Assembly: GCA_046262415.1 (NCBI GenBank)
Contig: JBHEMU010000160.1
Location: 1 to 9,606 of the forward strand
Length of the DNA stretch: 9,606 nt
Origin: JACDAS01 sp046262415
Lineage (GTDB): Bacteria; Actinomycetota; Thermoleophilia; Gaiellales; Gaiellaceae
Reading direction: 5' to 3'
The position numbers and the translations under genes are program-made. The notes below the pieces were generated by a model. That model did no database searches and had not been told where the DNA came from. It worked only from the letters and a program-made list of their open reading frames with translations. This document shows, in pieces, positions 1 through 7,591 of this stretch (position 1 is the first letter of the stretch; every line of letters starts with the position of its first letter).

Positions 1-167
1 TAGGCGTCGCTTGCGACGCCGACCTCAGGAGCGCGGGCTTGCCCGTGCTCCGTCTGAGTCGACCGCACGAGCGCATCCGGGTAGAGACCACACTCGTAGG
101 CGTCGCTTGCGCGGGCTTGGCCGTGCTCCGTCTGAGCCGACCGCACGAGCGCATCCGGGTAGAGACC
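1..167. repeat. Two-copy tandem direct repeat downstream of oppF
   Basis: A 57-bp core at 33-89 recurs at 111-167 with only two mismatches that I can find (55/57). A 14-bp leader, TAGGCGTCGCTTGC, occurs at 1-14 and 97-110. In the first copy 18 extra bases separate leader and core; in the second they are joined directly. The first copy also begins with a perfect 8-bp inverted repeat (GGCGTCGC at 3-10, GCGACGCC at 13-20). The block fills the space after the oppF stop codon at 175 and may continue left of the window. The reading frames through it only repeat Arg/Ala/Pro-rich text and are not credible genes. It looks like an intergenic repeat family of this genome; its function is unknown. Confidence 0.85.
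3..20. repeat. Perfect 8-bp inverted repeat
   Basis: GGCGTCGC and its reverse complement GCGACGCC are separated by TT. It lies about 155 bp past the oppF stop. Neither side has a T-run, so a Rho-independent terminator is not supported, although the stem could protect a transcript 3' end. Confidence 0.5.
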
Positions 168-174
168 CACGCTC

Positions 175-1260
175 CTACCGGGCGACGGGCTCGGCCGCGT
201 GCCGCATCTCCTCGGCACTCATCGGCCAGCGCTCCAGCGGGTAGTGACACGCGGCCACGTGGTCTGCCCCGAAGGAGTACAGGGGCGGTTCCTCGATGTC
301 GCAGTGACCCTCGCGGAAGCGGGGGCAGCGGGGGTGGAACCAGCAGCCGCTCGGCGGATTGATCGGGTTCGGGACGTCCCCTTCGAGCACGACCTGCTGC
401 CGGTTCCGGCCCGCCGTCGGGTCGGGGATCGGCACGGCGGACAGGAGCGCGCCCGTGTAGGGATGCTTGGGCGCGTCGTACAGCGTGAACCGGTCCGCCA
501 CCTCGACGGCGTGCCCGAGGTACATGACCATGACGCGGTCGGAGATGTGCCGGACGACGTTCAGGTCGTGGGCGATGAACACGTAGGTCAGGCCGAAGTC
601 CTCCTGGAGATCCTTGAGGAGGTTGAGGATCTGAGCCTGGACGGAGACGTCCAGGGCCGACACCGGCTCGTCGCAGACGATCAGCTTCGGGTTCACGGCG
701 AGAGCGCGCGCGACGCCGATGCGCTGACGCTGGCCGCCCGAGAACTCGTGCGGGAAGCGGTTGTAGTGCTCGGGGTTCAGGCCGACCACCTCGAGCAGCT
801 CCTGCACGCGCCGCTTCACCTCCGCCTCCGTGCCGAGACGGTGCACCTCGAGCGCCTCCGCGACGATGAAGCCGACGCGCTTGCGCGAGTTCAGCGAGGC
901 ATAGGGGTCCTGGAAGATCATCATCATCTCGCGCCGGACCGGGCGCATCTCGGCGCGCGAGAGCTTGGTGATGTCATGGCCCCGGAAGACGACCCGGCCC
1001 GACGTGGGCTCGAGCAGGCGCATGATGCAGCGGGCCATCGTCGACTTGCCGCAGCCGGACTCCCCGACGACCCCGAGCGTCTCGCCCTCGCGCACGCGGA
1101 AGGAGACGCCGTCGACCGCCTTCACGGCCGCGATCTGCTTCTGGAAGATGATCCCGCGGGTGACGGGGAAGTGCTTCTTCAGGTTGTCGACGACGAGGAG
1201 CTCGTCCTCGCGTACCTCCAGCGAGGGCTGCCCGTCACGGTCTTTGCGGCCGAACGGCAT
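175..1260 (-). CDS. Peptide/nickel-class ABC importer ATP-binding protein OppF/DppF
   Basis: Cytoplasmic ATPase subunit that, paired with OppD, hydrolyses ATP to drive uptake through OppB/OppC. The 361-residue product has the full ABC set: Walker A GESGCGKST (about 66-74), Q-loop Gln117, signature SGGQRQR (174-180), Walker B with DEP at 197-199 and switch His231. The C-terminal oligopeptide-transporter extension starts near HPYTGALL (266) and carries four cysteines, Cys306, 312, 320 and 338, in the C-x5-C-x7-C-x17-C arrangement that binds a [4Fe-4S] cluster in characterised Dpp/Opp ATPases. The ATG at 1260 fits the length of the family. Its leader lies inside an intergenic palindromic element, with only a weak G-rich stretch (GGACGGGA) as ribosome site. 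It is the last gene of the transporter cluster. The substrate cannot be told from the sequence. Confidence 0.95.
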   Translation of the reverse strand: MPFGRKDRDGQPSLEVREDELLVVDNLKKHFPVTRGIIFQKQIAAVKAVDGVSFRVREGETLGVVGESGCGKSTMARCIMRLLEPTSGRVVFRGHDITKLSRAEMRPVRREMMMIFQDPYASLNSRKRVGFIVAEALEVHRLGTEAEVKRRVQELLEVVGLNPEHYNRFPHEFSGGQRQRIGVARALAVNPKLIVCDEPVSALDVSVQAQILNLLKDLQEDFGLTYVFIAHDLNVVRHISDRVMVMYLGHAVEVADRFTLYDAPKHPYTGALLSAVPIPDPTAGRNRQQVVLEGDVPNPINPPSGCWFHPRCPRFREGHCDIEEPPLYSFGADHVAACHYPLERWPMSAEEMRHAAEPVAR

Positions 1261-1427
1261 CAGTGTCCCGTCCGGTGACGTTGCCGGATTTCTGGGTCGC
1301 GAGCATCAAGCCAGGCTAGGACGCAGGGAGCCCGCATAGCTGAAGCTATGGGGGCGACCGAGGACGACGCATGGCGCCGCGTGATCGCGGGCCAGAAACC
1401 GGAGGACGTTGCCGGGCGGGGCACTAG
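1261..1427. repeat. Large imperfect palindromic intergenic element between oppD and oppF
   Basis: Nearly the whole 171-bp gap is one inverted repeat. The 44-base arm at 1263-1306 matches the reverse complement of 1381-1424 at about 31 of 44 positions. Both arms keep the segments CCCG-CCGG, ACGT and TTTCTGG. The centre holds a perfect 7-bp hairpin, CATAGCT-GA-AGCTATG, at about 1344-1359. The ends (CAGTGTCCCGTCC and GGGCGGGGCACTAG) resemble those of the shorter palindrome at 7549-7591. One end abuts the oppF ATG; the other stops a few bases past the oppD TGA. No protein is encoded. It resembles a MITE- or REP-like element; mobility is inferred, not shown. Confidence 0.75.
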
Positions 1428-1431
1428 CTCC

Positions 1432-2454
<1,023 letters not shown>

Positions 2455-2491
2455 TACGGCGCCGGATTCCTCGGCATGGCCGAAGCCTAAC

Positions 2492-3457
2492 TCAGCCCAA
2501 CCTGATGCGCGGGTCGATCCACGCGTAGAGCAGATCGACGATCAGGTTGAAGACGATGATGCACACGGTCGAGAAGACGACGATCCCCTGCACGGTCGGC
2601 AGGTCGAAGGTGTCCAGTGCCTGGATTGCCGTCTTGCCGAGACCCGGCAGCGCGTAGACCGACTCGGTGAAGACGGCCACTCCGAGCGCCAGGCCGATGT
2701 CCATGCCGAGCATCGTCACGACCGGCAGCATCGCGTTCCGCAGGATGTGCGCGCGCATCACCTGGTGCTCCGGTGCGCCCTTGGCTCGCGCGGTGCGTAC
2801 GTAGTCCTCGTTCAGCGTCTCCATCACGTTGGCCCTGATCATCCGCACGTACAGGGCGGCGAACAGGATCGCGAACGTCGCCCACGGCAGGAACAGGTGG
2901 TAGGCCCACTGCACCGGCCCGCCGCAGTCCGTCGAGGGGTTGATGAAGTCGCAGTAGTTCGTGATCGGGAACCACCCCAGCTTGAAGCCGAAGAAGAACG
3001 AGAAGATCAGCCCCAGCCAGACCGGGTGCGCCGAGATCCCGATCAGGACGAACACCATCGAGGTCCGGTCTAACAGCGAGCGTGGCCGGATCGCGGACAG
3101 GATGCCGAGGGGCAGCGCGATCAGCATCCACATGATCACCCCGCCCCCGACGAGCGAGGCGGTGACGGGAGCTGCGTCCTTGACGATGTCGTTCACCTCG
3201 CGGCGCGTGGCGAAGGACCTGCCGAGCGACTGGTGGACGACGAGGCGCTCGAGGAACTTCAGGTACTGCACGGGCACGGGCTTGTCGAGTCCCCAGTAGG
3301 CCTGGACTCGCTTGACGTCGTCCTGCGAGCACGCCTTCCCGCACAGCCCGAGGGCCGGGTTCGCCGGGACGATGAAGAAGATGATGTACGTCACGATCGT
3401 GACCGCGACGAACAGCACGACCGCCCACAGAAGGCGGCGGATGATGTAGCGGATCAT
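2492..3457 (-). CDS. Peptide/nickel-class ABC importer permease OppB/DppB
   Basis: Inner-membrane channel subunit. The 321-residue product starts with the family's typical N-terminus MIRYIIRRLLWAVV, whose first membrane helix covers about residues 9-30. Further hydrophobic segments lie near 100-123, 133-158, 187-206, 245-265 and 290-312. The cytoplasmic EAA loop that docks on the ATPases is at about 217-247 (EDYVRTARAKGAPEHQV...ILRNAMLPV), with the conserved Ala-x-Gly. The region around 31-90 is the extracytoplasmic stretch usual for OppB. The ATG at 3457 has AAGGAG 10 bases upstream. It lies between the binding-protein gene (133-bp gap with a strong hairpin) and oppD (37 bp). Length and motifs are normal; no damage is seen. 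Confidence 0.95.
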   Translation of the reverse strand: MIRYIIRRLLWAVVLFVAVTIVTYIIFFIVPANPALGLCGKACSQDDVKRVQAYWGLDKPVPVQYLKFLERLVVHQSLGRSFATRREVNDIVKDAAPVTASLVGGGVIMWMLIALPLGILSAIRPRSLLDRTSMVFVLIGISAHPVWLGLIFSFFFGFKLGWFPITNYCDFINPSTDCGGPVQWAYHLFLPWATFAILFAALYVRMIRANVMETLNEDYVRTARAKGAPEHQVMRAHILRNAMLPVVTMLGMDIGLALGVAVFTESVYALPGLGKTAIQALDTFDLPTVQGIVVFSTVCIIVFNLIVDLLYAWIDPRIRLG

Positions 3458-3467
3458 CTCAGCTTCG

Positions 3468-3473
3468 CTCCTT
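3468..3473 (-). promoter_or_regulatory. Ribosome binding site of oppB
   Basis: AAGGAG on the minus strand, 10 bases before the ATG at 3457. This is slightly long spacing but the only good match, and it supports that start. Confidence 0.6.
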
Positions 3474-3524
3474 CGGTCGGCGGAACCCGCACTCTACGAC
3501 ATCTCCCCGGCTCTCCTCGAAGCC

Positions 3525-3560
3525 GAAGCGAGGCGCCGGCCGGAGCCGGCGCCTCGCTTC
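3525..3560. repeat. Perfect 16-bp hairpin between binding-protein gene and oppB
   Basis: GAAGCGAGGCGCCGGC (3525-3540) and its exact reverse complement (3545-3560) enclose a 4-base loop. It starts 31 bp past the stop of the binding-protein gene and ends before the oppB ribosome site. No T-run follows on the minus strand (the next bases are GGCTTCG), so it is not a classic terminator. In importer operons a stable stem here commonly protects the binding-protein mRNA or attenuates read-through, so more binding protein than permease is made. That role is inferred for this locus. Confidence 0.8.
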
Positions 3561-3590
3561 CCAGCGTTCTGCATTGCTTCGTCTTGCGTC

Positions 3591-5252
3591 CTACTTCTTA
3601 CAGGCCGCCGCGAGGTCGAACTCCCACACCGGGTGGTACAGGTAGCAGCCGGTGCTCTTGGAGATGAAGTCGCGGATCGTGATGTTGAGGAACGGCGCCC
3701 ACGGGACGGCGTTCTTCATGATGTCGCCGTCGAGGTTGGCCCAACCCTGCTCGCGGGCCTTCCCGGACAGCTTGCCGATCGCCTCGATCTTCTTGTTGTA
3801 GACCGGGTCGTTGAAGTACGCCTCGTTCGAGTTCGAGGTCTCCTGGATGTTGTTGCCGTTCAGGAGCGGCTCGAAGAAGGTCACTGCGTCGGCGTAGTCG
3901 ACCAGCCAACCCTCGTCACAGATGTCGAAGGGCTCGCCGCGGGTCGCGCACTTCTCGTGCTGGACGGCGCGGGCGAACTGCTTCACCTCGACATCGATGC
4001 CGATCTGCTTCAGGTTGAACTGCAGGACCTGCGCCCTGATCACGCGGGCGCCGGTGGGCGTCGAGTAGAGCACCAGCTTGTTGGGCTTGTTCCCGGCCTG
4101 GCCGTAGAGCTTCCTGGCCCCGTTCGGGTCGGCACCCTTGAGCGGGTACAGCTTGACGTCCTTCGTCATCGCGGGCGGGAGGATCTGGTCGGTCCGCTTG
4201 CCGCCGAGGAACCCGCTAGCCCGGACGAGTGCCGGCCGGTCGATCGCGAAGTTGACGGCCTTCTTCAGCGGGATCTGGCCCTTGCCCTTGAACGCGTCGC
4301 GATTGTGGTTGAGCGCGAAGTAGCTCGTGCCGAGGGCGGTGTTGAAGAAGAACTGCCCGTTCGGCCGGTTGACGCCGAACTTGTCGGCGATCTCCTTGTA
4401 GGCCGTCGGCGGGACGCCGTCGACGCAGTAGTCGGTGCTGTCCTGCTCGACGTTGAGCTTGCACGACGCGAGGCTCGGCCCGATCGTCCAGACGAACCGG
4501 TCGACGTTGGCAGGCCGCGGTCCCTTGTAGAACCGGTTCTTGCTGAGCACGAGCTGCCGGTTGACGGTGCGCTCGGACACGTAGTACGGACCCGAGCCGG
4601 CGGGATTGTTGACGCCGTCGGGCTCGATCCCCATCGCGGGGGTGACCGGGCAGAAGAACGGCATCGTCAGCCGCGCGACCAGGTCCGGAACGGGCTTGGT
4701 CGTCTTGATCTCGAGGACGTACGGGCCCTTCGCCTTGATGCCGGAGATCCTCGACGCCTTGCCTTCGATGGCGGCCTGGGCCCCCACGATCTCCTTCATG
4801 TAGGAGGTCGCCGGCGACTGCATCTTCGGGTTCGCGTCACGATTGAACGCGAGCACGAAGCTGGCGGCGGTGATCTTGGCTCCGGTGTGGAACCTGTAGG
4901 TCTTCTTCAGCTTGATCGTGTAGGTCTTGCCGTTCTTCGAGACCGTCGGGTTGCCGTCGGCAACCTCGGGAATGACCACCGCGCCCGCAGCACCGGCCTT
5001 GTCCGGGTAGCTGTAGAGCTTGGCGCACGTGGCAAAGCCGATCAACCCGAAGGTGTCGGTGAAGTACGCGAGCGCCGGGTCGACGTAGTCGACGTCGGTG
5101 CTCTTGCTGAACCGGAGTGTGCCGCCCTTCTTGGCCTCTCCGGCCGTGCTCTTATCGGTGCCGCTCGATGCGGGGCTGGCAAGTCCCGCGGCGACCAGCA
5201 GGCCGACCCCGACCACCAGCATGGCGATCGAAAGCCAGACATTCCTTCTCAT
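3591..5252 (-). CDS. Extracellular solute-binding protein, family 5 (OppA/DppA-like)
   Basis: Ligand-capturing component of the importer. I choose the ATG at 5252 (553 residues) because AGGAG lies four bases upstream and a signal peptide follows at once: MRRN, then a hydrophobic core WLSIAMLVVGVGLLVAAGLA, then SPASSG. An ATG 60 bases further upstream is in frame but would bury that signal. There is no lipobox cysteine, so it appears to be a Sec-type secreted rather than lipid-anchored protein. Family-5 features include KNGKTYTIKLKK followed by a FHTGAKITAASFVLAFNR-like block, AVNFAIDRPALV and DYADAVTFFEPLLNG. It has about ten cysteines in the mature part, some perhaps paired (SCK...DYC, EKC...DIC). 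The ligand could be a peptide, nickel chelate or other small molecule and cannot be set from sequence. It sits between oppC and oppB. Confidence 0.92.
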   Translation of the reverse strand: MRRNVWLSIAMLVVGVGLLVAAGLASPASSGTDKSTAGEAKKGGTLRFSKSTDVDYVDPALAYFTDTFGLIGFATCAKLYSYPDKAGAAGAVVIPEVADGNPTVSKNGKTYTIKLKKTYRFHTGAKITAASFVLAFNRDANPKMQSPATSYMKEIVGAQAAIEGKASRISGIKAKGPYVLEIKTTKPVPDLVARLTMPFFCPVTPAMGIEPDGVNNPAGSGPYYVSERTVNRQLVLSKNRFYKGPRPANVDRFVWTIGPSLASCKLNVEQDSTDYCVDGVPPTAYKEIADKFGVNRPNGQFFFNTALGTSYFALNHNRDAFKGKGQIPLKKAVNFAIDRPALVRASGFLGGKRTDQILPPAMTKDVKLYPLKGADPNGARKLYGQAGNKPNKLVLYSTPTGARVIRAQVLQFNLKQIGIDVEVKQFARAVQHEKCATRGEPFDICDEGWLVDYADAVTFFEPLLNGNNIQETSNSNEAYFNDPVYNKKIEAIGKLSGKAREQGWANLDGDIMKNAVPWAPFLNITIRDFISKSTGCYLYHPVWEFDLAAACKK

Positions 5253-5256
5253 GTCG

Positions 5257-5261
5257 CTCCT
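5257..5261 (-). promoter_or_regulatory. Ribosome binding site of the solute-binding protein gene
   Basis: AGGAG within GAGAGGAG on the minus strand, four bases before the ATG at 5252. It decides the start in favour of 5252 over the ATG at 5312. Confidence 0.75.
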
Positions 5262-5270
5262 CTCTGGATG

Positions 5271-5307
5271 GAGAGCCGGCGTGGTACGGAGCCGGCCCGG
5301 GCGCTCT
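5271..5307. repeat. Inverted repeat in the oppC to binding-protein gap
   Basis: GCCGGC occurs at 5275-5280 and 5291-5296 around a 10-base loop, with outer GAGA (5271-5274) and TCTC (5304-5307) able to pair beyond a bulge. It lies just upstream of the binding-protein ribosome site in the 119-bp gap after oppC. It may form a leader stem on the mRNA. No clear promoter or T-run is seen in this gap. Confidence 0.4.
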
Positions 5308-5371
5308 CGCAACCTACTTCATGGGACGCGCAGCTGCGGAGATTGTTAGTGCGAGGTGAAGAGGGCGCGGG

Positions 5372-6454
5372 TCAGCGCGACGAGCGCGGGTCGAACGCGT
5401 CCCGCATGCCGTCGCCGAGGAGGTTGAAGGCGAGCGTCGTCAGCAGCACCGCGAGCCCGGGCCAGACCATCAGCCAGGGCTGGGAGGTGTAGAAGTCGGG
5501 CGCGGTCGCGAGCAGGTTCCCCCAGCTCGCGGTCGGCAGCTTGATGCCGAGACCGAGGAAGGAGAGACCGGCCTCTGCGAGGACGAGCTGGGCGACGATC
5601 AGCGTCGAGTAGACGATGATCGGCGCGACGAGGTGAGGCAGGAGGTGCGAGCGCATGATCCGCCAGTCGGAGGCGCCGACCATCCTCGCCGCCTCCACGA
5701 ACTCCTTCTCGCGCAGGGAGAGCACCTGCGAGCGCACGATCCGGCACGGGTAGAACCACGAGAAGATCCCGAGCACGAGGATGAGCGTCAGCACCCCTCT
5801 TCCGAGGACGCCGAAGGTGACGCCGTCCAGCCGCGGACCGACGGTGCTCGCCAGGGCGATCACGAAGAGGAGGTACGGGAAGGCCATCGTGATCTCGGTG
5901 ATCCGCGAGATCAGGGCGTCGATCCAGCCCCGGAAGTAGCCCGCGATCACGCCCAGGAGGACGCCGACGATCATGCCGATCAACGTCGCGCCGATCGCGA
6001 CCTCGAGCGAGACCTGCGCCCCGTAGAGGAGGCGGAGGAAGACGTCGCGGCCGAGCTGGCCGTCGGCCCCGAGGATGAGGAGCGTTCTCGGCCACTCGCC
6101 GCCGCCGGGATGCTCGGCACCGACATAGGGCTCCGTGTTGATCCACGTCCAGGGCCCCACGGGGATGCCGCCCTCGTCGACGGCCGCGTTCGAGAACTGA
6201 TCGTCGGGGCCGTGACCGAGCAGGTGCTGGGCCACCGGGGCGCCGACGAAGGCGACGAGGAAGAGGAAGACGATGAAGATCCCGCCGGCGATCGCCACCT
6301 TGTCGCGCTTGAAGCGCAGCCAGACCCCTTCCCAGTAGCCGCGCGCCCGCACCTGCGTCTCGCCGAGCTCGGTGCCGCTCTCGAGCGCCACCGCCGTCGC
6401 GAGACCCGCGCCTGAGGAGAGGAGCTCGGACTTGGAGTCGGTGGTCGGCGACAA
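5372..6454 (-). CDS. Peptide/nickel-class ABC importer permease OppC/DppC
   Basis: Second channel subunit, partner of OppB. The first membrane helix is at about 52-78 (VAIAGGIFIVFLFLVAFVGAPVA). An extracytoplasmic stretch follows, with GRDVFLRLLYGAQVSLEVA (135-153), and then helices near 150-173, 187-203, 215-235, 275-293 and 327-346. The EAA loop is at about 249-279 (EKEFVEAARMVGASDWRIMRSHLLPH). The C-terminus NLLGDGMRDAFDPR is the family's hallmark ending. The reading frame stays open far upstream without a Met codon. I place the start at the TTG at 6454 (360 residues): codon use turns G/C-rich at the third position exactly there, and TATACT lies nine bases upstream. A GTG at 6391 (339 residues) is the alternative. 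It is the first gene of the transporter cluster. Confidence 0.92.
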   Translation of the reverse strand: MSPTTDSKSELLSSGAGLATAVALESGTELGETQVRARGYWEGVWLRFKRDKVAIAGGIFIVFLFLVAFVGAPVAQHLLGHGPDDQFSNAAVDEGGIPVGPWTWINTEPYVGAEHPGGGEWPRTLLILGADGQLGRDVFLRLLYGAQVSLEVAIGATLIGMIVGVLLGVIAGYFRGWIDALISRITEITMAFPYLLFVIALASTVGPRLDGVTFGVLGRGVLTLILVLGIFSWFYPCRIVRSQVLSLREKEFVEAARMVGASDWRIMRSHLLPHLVAPIIVYSTLIVAQLVLAEAGLSFLGLGIKLPTASWGNLLATAPDFYTSQPWLMVWPGLAVLLTTLAFNLLGDGMRDAFDPRSSR

Positions 6455-6463
6455 GGGTGCGGA

Positions 6464-6469
6464 AGTATA
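6464..6469 (-). promoter_or_regulatory. Probable -10 element for the transporter operon
   Basis: TATACT on the minus strand, nine bases before the TTG at 6454. The predicted transcript would start close to the codon, so translation may be leaderless; no Shine-Dalgarno motif is visible. The -35 region (about 6487-6492) is a poor match to TTGACA but falls inside an inverted repeat, which could mean activator-dependent or repressible expression. Confidence 0.5.
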
Positions 6470-6487
6470 GAACGGTGGGGTGCTCTC

Positions 6488-6508
6488 GCGACGGGCCGTA
6501 CCCGTCGC
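6488..6508. promoter_or_regulatory. Inverted repeat over the -35 region of the transporter promoter
   Basis: GCGACGGG (6488-6495) and CCCGTCGC (6501-6508) are perfect complements around five bases. The site lies 18 bp upstream of the TATACT element. That position suits an operator, while the absence of a T-run argues against a terminator. No regulator gene is in the window, so the binding protein is unknown. Confidence 0.4.
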
Positions 6509-6556
6509 AACCAGTACGACGCAGGCGGTGGCAAATTGTTGCAGCGAGTAAGCGGA

Positions 6557-6587
6557 GGAGGAAGAAGGCGGCGTCGCAGTCGCCACC
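6557..6587 (-). terminator. Possible terminator after atpG
   Basis: On the minus strand GGTGGCG (6581-6587) can pair with CGCCGCC (6567-6573), seven pairs with one G-U, around a 7-base loop. CTTCTTCCTCC follows. The tail is pyrimidine-rich rather than a pure T-run, so the call is tentative. Apart from this stem and the promoter elements nearer oppC, I see nothing in the 209-bp gap between atpG and oppC, and no trace of atpD or atpC. Confidence 0.35.
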
Positions 6588-6663
6588 GAAACCGCGGGTC
6601 GCGGGCGGAGCCCGAGTCGTCCCGGCTGGAGCCCCGGCAACGGCGGGCCCGCGTACTCTCGCG

Positions 6664-7548
6664 TTACCCCGAGAGAGCGTCCGCGCCGGCGACGACCTCG
6701 AGGATCTCCTGCGTGATCTCGGCCTGGCGGGCCCGGTTCATCGCCAGGGTCAGCGTGTCGATCAGCTCGGCGGCATTCTTCGAGGCGTTCCGCATCGCCG
6801 TCATCCGCGCTCCCTGCTCCGAGGCGGCGGACTCGAGCAGGGCCCGGTAGAGCTCGGTCTCCAGGTAGACGGGGAGGAGCCGCTCCAGGATCAGCTCGGG
6901 CTCCGGCTCGTAGATGAAGTCGCCGACCAGCGCGGAAGGGGCCTCGGCACCGGCTTCGAGGACGCGCTCCGGGATCGGCAGCACCTCCTGCTCGACGACG
7001 CGCTGGACGAGCGGGGAGACGAAGTGGTTGTAGACCACGAGCACCTGGTCGACCTCGCCCGACGCGTAGAGCTCGGTGAGGCGCCCGGCCATCGCCTGGG
7101 CGTCGGCGTAGGCGGGCCGGTCGCTGAACCCGGTCCACGCGTGCTCGACGTGGTAGCGGCGGAAGGCGAGGGTCGAGCGTCCCTTCTTGCCGGCCACGAG
7201 CCAGCGGATCTCGGTCCCGTCGCGGCGCAGGCGCCGCTCGAGCCCGAAGGTGTGGCGGAGGATCTGCGCGTTGAAGGGCCCCGCGAGCCCCCGGTCGCCG
7301 GTCAGCGGCACGACCGCCGCCGTGCCGACCTCGCGGCGCTGGAGCAGCGGCAGGCCGCGGAGCGACGTGCTCGCCCTCGCGACGCCCACCATCAGCTCCT
7401 GCATCCGGTCGGCGTAGGGCCGCATCGCCTCGATGCGCGCCTGCGCGCGGCGCAGCCGCGCGCTCGCGACGAGCTCCATCGCCTTCGTGATCTTCCGCGT
7501 GTTGCGGACGGAGCGGACGCGCCGCTTCAGGTCCTGGACGGAGGACAT
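6664..7548 (-). CDS. atpG: F1Fo ATP synthase gamma subunit
   Basis: Central rotor shaft of the F1 head, coupling proton-driven c-ring rotation to catalysis in the alpha/beta hexamer at the inner face of the membrane. The 294-residue product has both conserved ends: the N-terminal helix MSSVQDLKRRVRSVRNTRKI, then TKAMELVASARLRRAQ, and the C-terminal helix from about 243 (SEQGARMTAMRNASKNAAELI...LTLAMNRARQAEITQEILEVV). The middle contains the Rossmann-like part with PLTGDRGLAGPFN near 82-94. Length is normal for the family and no damage is seen. The ATG at 7548 directly abuts the palindrome that separates it from atpA, and the only upstream purine-rich stretch (GACGGGG) belongs to the palindrome. 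The next gene downstream is an unrelated transporter operon instead of atpD. Confidence 0.97.
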   Translation of the reverse strand: MSSVQDLKRRVRSVRNTRKITKAMELVASARLRRAQARIEAMRPYADRMQELMVGVARASTSLRGLPLLQRREVGTAAVVPLTGDRGLAGPFNAQILRHTFGLERRLRRDGTEIRWLVAGKKGRSTLAFRRYHVEHAWTGFSDRPAYADAQAMAGRLTELYASGEVDQVLVVYNHFVSPLVQRVVEQEVLPIPERVLEAGAEAPSALVGDFIYEPEPELILERLLPVYLETELYRALLESAASEQGARMTAMRNASKNAAELIDTLTLAMNRARQAEITQEILEVVAGADALSG

Positions 7549-7591
7549 TAGTGCCCCGTCGGGTGCCGAGCTTCAGCGGGACGGGGCACTA
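7549..7591. repeat. Perfect 12-bp palindrome forming the whole atpA/atpG junction
   Basis: TAGTGCCCCGTC (7549-7560) and GACGGGGCACTA (7580-7591) are exact reverse complements around a 19-base loop. The outermost three bases on the right (7589-7591) are the TAG stop of atpA on the minus strand; the left end touches the ATG of atpG. The ends match those of the larger element at 1261-1427, and both centres contain GCTTCAGC in opposite orientations. No T-run follows, so it need not terminate. Folded in mRNA it would hide the GGGG before the atpG start, which could couple or dampen gamma synthesis. Confidence 0.85.

Noticed and set aside
1..167. CRISPR array
   Set aside because: Only two long, similar units with no constant repeat/unique spacer pattern and no cas genes.
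11..362. Short plus-strand frames at the left end
   Set aside because: They translate the tandem DNA repeat and the antisense of oppF; the repeated peptide text follows from the DNA repeat.
199..1278. Long plus-strand open frame opposite oppF
   Set aside because: It mirrors the G/C third-position bias of oppF on the other strand; the product is Asp/Val/Arg/His-rich with no domain.
3633..5492. 619-codon plus-strand open frame opposite the binding-protein gene
   Set aside because: The minus-strand frame has a signal peptide, ribosome site and family-5 blocks; the plus frame has none and only reflects high GC.
6455..7138. Upstream extension of the oppC reading frame into atpG
   Set aside because: The open frame continues only because of high GC; it overlaps intact atpG, is Arg/Pro/Ala-rich and has non-coding codon use until 6454.
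7549..7591. Rho-independent terminator between atpA and atpG
   Set aside because: The stem is strong, but no T-run follows on the minus strand and the next gene starts immediately, so a junction repeat is the better call.
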